Positions 8,189-14,222 of a DNA stretch of 14,222 nt are shown in pieces. A model generated the notes under the pieces. That model searched no databases, had not been told where the DNA came from, and saw only the letters and a list, made by a program, of their open reading frames with translations. How positions within the stretch are numbered: the stretch's first letter is position 1; each line of letters starts with the position of its first letter. Source of the DNA: Alphaproteobacteria bacterium (GTDB taxonomy: Bacteria > Pseudomonadota > Alphaproteobacteria > Rs-D84). The stretch is from assembly GCA_024402735.1 (NCBI GenBank), contig JAKSTE010000011.1, positions 1 through 14,222 of the forward strand, read 5' to 3'. A program made the translations under genes and the position numbers.

Positions 8189-8854
8189 TTACCATTCTAT
8201 AGGTTTAAAACCTTTTTCTACTAAATATTTATTAGCTTTAGAAAAATGATGATTACCAAAAAATCCTCTATATGCTGATAAAGGAGAAGGATGGGCACTT
8301 TTTAAAATTAAATTATTGTTACCATCAACAAACTCTGCTTTCTTTTGTGCATAAGAACCCCACAACATATACACAACATTTTTTCTGTTTTCAGCAACTG
8401 TTTTTATAACAGAATCAGTAAACTCTTCCCAACCATGGCCTGCATGAGAAGCAGCCGCATGAGCTCTCACAGTAAGTGTCGCGTTTAATAACAAAACTCC
8501 TTGTTTTGCCCATGCAGTCAAATCTCCATTCGTAACACTTTTTCTTCCTAAATCTGATTCTATTTCTTTATATATATTTAATAACGAAGGTGGTAAATCC
8601 ACACCAGACTCAACAGAGAAACATAAACCATGTGCTTGTCCAGGTTCATGATACGGATCTTGACCTATAATCACAACTCTTACAGAATCTAAGGGACATA
8701 AATTAAATGCATTAAAAATATTTTTTGCAGCTGGATAAATTGTTTTTCCGGACAAATATTCATTTCTTACAAAATCTGTTAATTTAATAAAATAATCTTT
8801 ATCAAATTCTTTTTGTAATGCTTTTTTCCATGTATCTTCTATTCTTACATCCAT
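8189..8854 (-). CDS. ung: Uracil-DNA glycosylase, family 1
   Basis: Ung removes uracil from DNA, starting base-excision repair of deaminated cytosine and misincorporated dUMP. The 221-residue length is normal. The water-activating motif GQDPYH is at 64-69 with catalytic D66, followed by EPGQAHGLCFSV. The uracil-recognising Asn is N124 (LLLNATLTV), and the DNA-intercalating loop HPSPLSAYRGFFG runs from H188 to G200. The usual Cys-Arg in GFFGCRHFSKAN is Asn-His here (GNHHFSKAN). ATG 8854 is preceded by AGGTGG (8860-8865) at 5 bases; that site overlaps the stop of the upstream glycosylase-like gene, 9 bases away, so the two are translationally linked. It is the last gene of the gyrB operon. Its stop abuts the stop of the convergent lipoprotein gene with no space for a terminator. 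Confidence 0.98.
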   Translation of the reverse strand: MDVRIEDTWKKALQKEFDKDYFIKLTDFVRNEYLSGKTIYPAAKNIFNAFNLCPLDSVRVVIIGQDPYHEPGQAHGLCFSVESGVDLPPSLLNIYKEIESDLGRKSVTNGDLTAWAKQGVLLLNATLTVRAHAAASHAGHGWEEFTDSVIKTVAENRKNVVYMLWGSYAQKKAEFVDGNNNLILKSAHPSPLSAYRGFFGNHHFSKANKYLVEKGFKPIEW

Positions 8855-8863
8855 TTATACCAC

Positions 8864-9511
8864 CTATAATTCTATTAAATGGTTTTGACAAGCTTTCCAC
8901 AATACCACATCTATATAACCACGAGGCAAACCTGTTTCTTTTACTAAAAAACCAAACATTTTATCACAGGCTTCTTTTATATGCGGATTTAAATCACTAT
9001 TATCCACTATTAAATCTTTTTGACCTGTATATAAAATACCAAGACGCTGAATCCAAACATCATACTTAACTACATCTTCACCTAAATTCCTTGCTAAATG
9101 ATTTGCTGTTATTTTCCCTATATGTGGTAATGTTTGTAAATATAATAATTTTTCTTCTAATGTATGTAATTTATAATAAGAATCTTTATAAGATTTTCTG
9201 TTGTTCCATATCTTAACTATCGCATTTATTTTATTTTTATTATTAAACACTGTTAACAAGTCATTTACATCATTACATTGCGGTAATTTATCTATTATTA
9301 TTTTATGTATACGTTTTGCTGTTTTTTGTGAAAAGCCACCAGCTAAAATAACATAAGCAACAGTAAAAGCAAAATCTTCATCAGATAAAACAGGCTTGGT
9401 CTGTAACAGCTCTTTTATTTCATCAAAAGACTTATCGTCTGAATCCAAACCTAATTTACGAAGTTCGGTATCTAAAGCATAAAACCAATCTTTTGTAAAA
9501 ATACTAACCAT
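8864..9511 (-). CDS. Helix-hairpin-helix DNA glycosylase-like protein (HhH-GPD superfamily)
   Basis: Of 215 residues from ATG 9511 (219 if TTG 9523 is used; residue numbers here follow the longer form). Features of the endonuclease III/AlkA superfamily are visible: an N-terminal helical block (FAFTVAYVILAGGFSQKTAK, 51-70), a helix-hairpin-helix LPHIGKITANHLARNLG (132-148), then KYDVWIQRL, whose D155 sits where the catalytic Asp lies in the family (VDTHVxR). The position of the lyase Lys of Nth (LPGVGRKTA) is Ile here, and there is no C-terminal four-cysteine iron-sulfur motif, so it would be a monofunctional glycosylase if active. The damaged base is unknown. Its neighbour ung supports a role in base-excision repair. 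ATG 9511 is chosen because it overlaps the preceding gene by only 8 bases; neither start has a good Shine-Dalgarno. Confidence 0.7.
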   Translation of the reverse strand: MVSIFTKDWFYALDTELRKLGLDSDDKSFDEIKELLQTKPVLSDEDFAFTVAYVILAGGFSQKTAKRIHKIIIDKLPQCNDVNDLLTVFNNKNKINAIVKIWNNRKSYKDSYYKLHTLEEKLLYLQTLPHIGKITANHLARNLGEDVVKYDVWIQRLGILYTGQKDLIVDNSDLNPHIKEACDKMFGFLVKETGLPRGYIDVVLWKACQNHLIEL

Positions 9512-9818
9512 TTCTTTTATCAAACTTTGTTATAGCTGTGTATAAAACACTATTATTAGGAGAAGAATCCTTAGATATTATTTCATGCTTTATTTTGTCT
9601 TTTGCTTTTTGTAATGCATCTACTGTTTTTTTTATATCAAAGTGTCTTTTTAAATCATTATATCTAGATATTTGATCTTGAGAGAGTGTATGGTTTATAT
9701 TTTTTTGTTCTAGCCGACAAAACTCCATCCACAAAGGATCTTTGCGAATATTTTCTAGAGTACCGTGCCTTATATTTTTTACAAAAACTTCTATTTCATA
9801 GTTTTTGTTTTCTTCCAT
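9504..9818 (-). CDS. Small conserved-context protein of unknown function, 104 residues
   Basis: I do not recognise this protein. It is highly charged and probably almost all helical; residues about 36-82 are rich in Lys, Glu, Asp and Gln with spaced hydrophobic residues and could form a coiled coil or helical hairpin. A short aromatic stretch DPLWMEFCRLE lies at 27-37. There is no signal peptide or membrane segment, so it is cytoplasmic. ATG 9818 follows AGAGGGGGG closely. It lies 18 bases after gyrB and overlaps the glycosylase-like gene, so it belongs to the gyrB operon. Translation is supported by the ribosome binding site, tight spacing and AT-rich third positions like those of its neighbours. 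A role with the DNA-repair genes is only inferred from position. Confidence 0.7.
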   Translation of the reverse strand: MEENKNYEIEVFVKNIRHGTLENIRKDPLWMEFCRLEQKNINHTLSQDQISRYNDLKRHFDIKKTVDALQKAKDKIKHEIISKDSSPNNSVLYTAITKFDKRNG

Positions 9819-9836
9819 ACCCCCCTCTTTTTATCA

Positions 9837-12236
<2,400 letters not shown>

Positions 12237-12255
12237 TTATAATTCCTTTCTTTTC

Positions 12256-12272
12256 GCTATGTAAAACATAGC
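12256..12272. repeat. Perfect inverted repeat on the gyrB -10, possible operator
   Basis: GCTATG-TAAAA-CATAGC has two perfect 6-base arms around 5 bases. It covers the whole gyrB -10 and the expected transcription start, and also the place of the -35 of the divergent promoter. Because transcription of gyrB should start inside it, an RNA hairpin is less likely than a protein-binding site acting on both promoters. The regulator is unknown. Confidence 0.45.
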
Positions 12273-12293
12273 AATTTATGATATAATTATCAA
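12265..12293 (-). promoter_or_regulatory. gyrB promoter
   Basis: On the minus strand TTGATA (12293-12288, 5 of 6 matches) and TATGTT (12270-12265, 4 of 6) are separated by 17 bases, and the -10 carries the extended TG (TTGCTATGTT). The predicted start is near 12258, giving a leader of about 20 bases with AAAGGA. Its -35 overlaps the -10 of the divergent promoter. Confidence 0.6.
12282..12287 (+). promoter_or_regulatory. Extended -10 promoter of the small gene/RusA-like pair
   Basis: TGATATAAT (12279-12287) is a perfect extended -10. The -35 is poor (ATGTAA at 12259-12264, 17 bases upstream), as is tolerated for extended -10 promoters. The start would fall near 12294, leaving a 16-base leader that carries AAGGGG just before the TTG codon at 12310. 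Confidence 0.55.
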
Positions 12294-12298
12294 GAGAA

Positions 12299-12304
12299 AA
12301 GGGG
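12299..12304 (+). promoter_or_regulatory. Ribosome binding site that fixes the TTG start at 12310
   Basis: AAGGGG lies 5 bases before TTG 12310. No ATG or GTG in frame lies nearby upstream, and this Shine-Dalgarno is strong, so TTG is the likely start codon. Confidence 0.6.
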
Positions 12305-12309
12305 ACAAA

Positions 12310-12561
12310 TTGACAGAAAAAACGCCAGAAATTTTAAAAAAAGAAGACTTTAAAAATGGACGTCAATTAGCGGCTTTTTTAAAGAAAGATTTCACAACCA
12401 TAAATGAATCTTTAAAGCATTTTTACAAAATTCGTAAAAAAATATCCTATAAAGGTCATTTGGTACCTATGGTCACAACAGAAGACCATAGAACCTTTAG
12501 ATTACACCCACAGGGATTATCTATATATGAAGAATATATTAACTCAAAAGGATCAAAATAA
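12310..12561 (+). CDS. Small basic protein, possibly DNA-binding with a helix-turn-helix
   Basis: An 83-residue cytoplasmic protein starting at TTG. Residues about 16-43 (from NGRQLAAFLKK to KHFYKIRKK) look like a helix-turn-helix, with a tri-helical stretch rich in Lys. The following HLVPMVTTEDHRTFRLHPQG (50-69) could be the wing or a small beta sheet, and the tail is helical. This is a resemblance by eye, not a family match. Its TAA overlaps the next ATG by one base (TAATG), so it is translationally coupled to the RusA-like gene. Shown by context only: it is divergent from gyrB and may be a regulator acting on the shared control region, or an accessory factor of the nuclease. Confidence 0.65.
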   Translation: MTEKTPEILKKEDFKNGRQLAAFLKKDFTTINESLKHFYKIRKKISYKGHLVPMVTTEDHRTFRLHPQGLSIYEEYINSKGSK

Positions 12562-13130
12562 TGAAATTTAAACTAATATATGCTGGAGATATCTTTACAA
12601 ACCCTAAAAAAAGAGCTCAACATATTAGCGATATACGTATGCAATTTCATCCCCAGCTAAAAAAACTGGTTCAGTTACAGCCTTGGAATAATTTAACAAA
12701 ATATATGATGCCAAACGCTACAAAAAGCCCTATTACAACGCGCCATATTGGTGGAATAGACTGGAACCCTATTATTACCCCAAATCTTAAAATGATCGCA
12801 GAATTAGACGTTTTGTTAATGCATCCCGAAATTGTGGGTGTACCTAGATCAGATATAGATAACAGAATAAAAACCATTATGGATGGGCTACGTTGTCCTC
12901 AAAACGAACATGAAATAGGAGAAAACACCCCACACGACATTGGCCCTATTTATACATTATTAGACGACGATCATCTTGTTACAAAAATAACAGTTAACAC
13001 AAGCCACTTATTATCAGAAAACATTTTTCCGGAAAATATTCCACATTCTCCTGATTCTGTTTTTATACTAATCGATGTAAATGTACGTGTTACTGAAGGT
13101 ACTTTAGAAAATTTACCTTTTATGATATAA
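12561..13130 (+). CDS. RusA-like Holliday-junction resolvase (crossover junction endodeoxyribonuclease)
   Basis: RusA enzymes are small dimeric metal-dependent nucleases, typical of lambdoid prophages, which cut Holliday junctions. The family's acidic pattern is present: DIDNRIKTIMDGL (98-110), equivalent to the usual D-x-D-N-x-x-K-x-x-x-D-x-L with D98, D100, N101, K104 and D108, followed after about 25 residues by LLDDDHLVTKITV (133-145), which supplies the third acidic residue. At 189 residues it is longer than E. coli RusA (120), with extra sequence at the N-terminus and between the two acidic motifs (111-132). The start overlaps the stop of the upstream small gene by one base. A strong terminator begins at its stop codon. 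No other phage gene is nearby, so it looks like a domesticated or chromosomally fixed copy. The fold call is fairly firm, the substrate is inferred. Confidence 0.75.
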   Translation: MKFKLIYAGDIFTNPKKRAQHISDIRMQFHPQLKKLVQLQPWNNLTKYMMPNATKSPITTRHIGGIDWNPIITPNLKMIAELDVLLMHPEIVGVPRSDIDNRIKTIMDGLRCPQNEHEIGENTPHDIGPIYTLLDDDHLVTKITVNTSHLLSENIFPENIPHSPDSVFILIDVNVRVTEGTLENLPFMI

Positions 13131-13159
13131 AAATACCGGCAAATGCCGGTATTTTTTTT
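13130..13159. terminator. Rho-independent terminator, bidirectional
   Basis: AAAATACCGGC (13130-13140), loop AAAT, GCCGGTATTTT (13145-13155) form a perfect 11-base stem, followed on the plus strand by a run of eight T in all (13152-13159). On the minus strand the tail is five T, weaker. It ends the RusA-like transcript and overlaps the stop codon of the convergent PilC-type gene (13158-13160), so it probably serves both. Confidence 0.9.
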
Positions 13160-14222
13160 AAGATAAAGCGGAAGTTATTTGCTCTTGCATTTGGAATGTT
13201 CCAAAAACCACCCAACCAATAATAACTGAAACTAATATTATTCCTAAACTGTTTAATACGTTTGATATATTTTCCATACGACGAACAGATTCTTCCATAT
13301 AATCTTTAGCTATTTTTTCCATATTAATATCAAAATCGTTCATATCTGCATATATCATTAAATCACCAATAATTTCGTTATTAGGAAAATCAGCCCCTGT
13401 ATTTGATAAAGCAGAACCTAAATTTTCTCCATTTGCAATATAATGTAATGTGTCTTCCAATATTGTTGATAAATACCTATTAGAATTATCTGACAATAAA
13501 CGTAAAGCTTCTGGTATGGTCATACCAGCAGATACCATTGCAGACAATGACATCAACCAACCAACAGACAATTTTAATTTATATATACTCCAAGGTGGAA
13601 ATTTATCAAACAAAGTGCGTAATTTTCCAGTCCAGATAGGCAAAGACAACCAAACTGTTAACCCTACACCACAAATAACAGCAGCAAAAATATACCAATA
13701 TTTATCTGAAAAATCGGACACTGCTATTAAAGAAGCTGCAACACCACGCCAAACAACATCATTTCCAGCAGCTTCTGCCAAAGGTGGCACTAAATATATA
13801 CCAACCATTATAATTATACAAAACGTTAACAACAATAAAAACAACGGGTATGTTAAAGCTGATAACATTGCTCTTTTTATACGGTTAATACCGTCTATAA
13901 CTCTTCCTACATTTTCCAAAGAAACTAATAAACTAGACATATTTCCAGATGTTAATAACAATGTTTCATCTGGTGTAACCCAACCTTTAGTAGCCTCAGA
14001 AAAACTCATACCTTTTTCCAAGTTTTTCTGCCATTCGTGCATAGCTATAGCAAAAGGCTCGCTCGTTTTCTTTCCACCATGAGATTCTATCATCTCTATT
14101 CTATGTAAAGCATCCATCAACGTAAAATTATTACGTAACAAAGAAGCAACTTTACGACAAGCGGCCATACGTTTTTCCGTATCTAATCTAAACGAAAGTT
14201 TTGCATAAAGTATATCTAATTT
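13158..14222 (-). CDS. GspF/PilC-type inner-membrane platform protein of a type IV pilus or type II secretion system, 5' end missing
   Basis: The frame is open to the last base of the window, with 354 residues visible; the N-terminus lies outside, and ATG 14168 is internal because the frame continues upstream (TEKR before MAACRK). These proteins anchor the assembly ATPase to the inner membrane and recruit pilins. Two T2SSF repeats are visible: one from about residue 20 with LRNNFTLMDALHRI and GMSFSEATKGW, the second with LSVGWLMSLSAMVSAGMTIPEALRLL split near residues 217-243, and NGENLGSAL. Three membrane helices lie at about 122-148, 174-196 and 322-343, the standard layout. It is more divergent than ordinary PilC or GspF: the GExSG motif reads TSGNMSS. 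A pilus or competence cluster presumably continues to the right. Confidence 0.85.
   Translation of the reverse strand, partial: KLDILYAKLSFRLDTEKRMAACRKVASLLRNNFTLMDALHRIEMIESHGGKKTSEPFAIAMHEWQKNLEKGMSFSEATKGWVTPDETLLLTSGNMSSLLVSLENVGRVIDGINRIKRAMLSALTYPLFLLLLTFCIIIMVGIYLVPPLAEAAGNDVVWRGVAASLIAVSDFSDKYWYIFAAVICGVGLTVWLSLPIWTGKLRTLFDKFPPWSIYKLKLSVGWLMSLSAMVSAGMTIPEALRLLSDNSNRYLSTILEDTLHYIANGENLGSALSNTGADFPNNEIIGDLMIYADMNDFDINMEKIAKDYMEESVRRMENISNVLNSLGIILVSVIIGWVVFGTFQMQEQITSALS

Noticed and set aside
9820..9825. Run of six G (minus strand) just before the 104-residue gene, as a possible phase-variable tract
   Set aside because: Six bases is short for slippage and it simply forms a G-rich ribosome binding site.
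13450..14082. Long open frame of 210 codons on the plus strand inside the PilC-type gene
   Set aside because: It is antisense to a clear coding gene, has no recognisable domain, and lacks a good ribosome binding site; long antisense frames are expected in this AT-rich codon use.
14166..14168. ATG 14168 as the start of the PilC-type gene
   Set aside because: The frame stays open for 18 more codons to the window edge and those residues fit the start of the T2SSF domain, so the gene is cut rather than starting here.

Overview
The window is an AT-rich chromosomal segment, almost fully coding. It most likely comes from an uncultured or host-associated alphaproteobacterium with low GC. The best taxonomic clue is the AddB protein, whose motifs (VTDIELLIHNPYAFYA, ADR...MDVKTG, PQLPLE, a C-terminal LARADEL) match the alphaproteobacterial AddB type. 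The LppC-type lipoprotein, the RecA (VAPPF) and the GyrB with the large proteobacterial-type insertion agree. TAA, TAG and TGA all serve as stops, so the code is the standard bacterial one. No tRNA, rRNA, CRISPR array or insertion sequence is seen, and no gap between genes exceeds about 100 bases.

Layout from left to right. (1) 1-219, minus: the 5' part of a small membrane protein cut by the window edge, clearly richer in GC than its neighbours. (2) 321-1397, minus: recA with its own short promoter region. (3) 1462-2673, minus: an MFS transporter. (4) 2719-6528, minus: a tight operon rsmI-engB-addB, with overlaps of 4 and 11 bases, read from a near-consensus promoter at 6550-6578. (5) 6578-8188, plus: an LppC/LpoA-type penicillin-binding-protein activator lipoprotein, divergent from rsmI. 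This rsmI/lpoA pairing is conserved in many proteobacteria. (6) 8189-12236, minus: an operon gyrB, an unknown 104-residue gene, a helix-hairpin-helix DNA glycosylase-like gene and ung. (7) 12310-13130, plus: a two-gene unit divergent from gyrB, made of a small basic protein that starts at TTG and a RusA-like nuclease. (8) A strong terminator at 13130-13159. (9) 13158-14222, minus: a GspF/PilC pilus or secretion platform protein, cut by the right edge.

Functionally the window is dense in DNA maintenance: RecA and AddB for double-strand breaks, Ung and an HhH glycosylase-like protein for base repair, GyrB for supercoiling, and a RusA-like Holliday-junction resolvase. The points most worth following are the gyrB/rusA-like divergent control region, with a palindrome lying on the gyrB -10; the coupling of an atypical glycosylase and an unknown protein to gyrB and ung; and a short addB without addA beside it. 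I see no clear new defence or mobile system; most of the window is housekeeping DNA with a few uncharacterised accessory genes.
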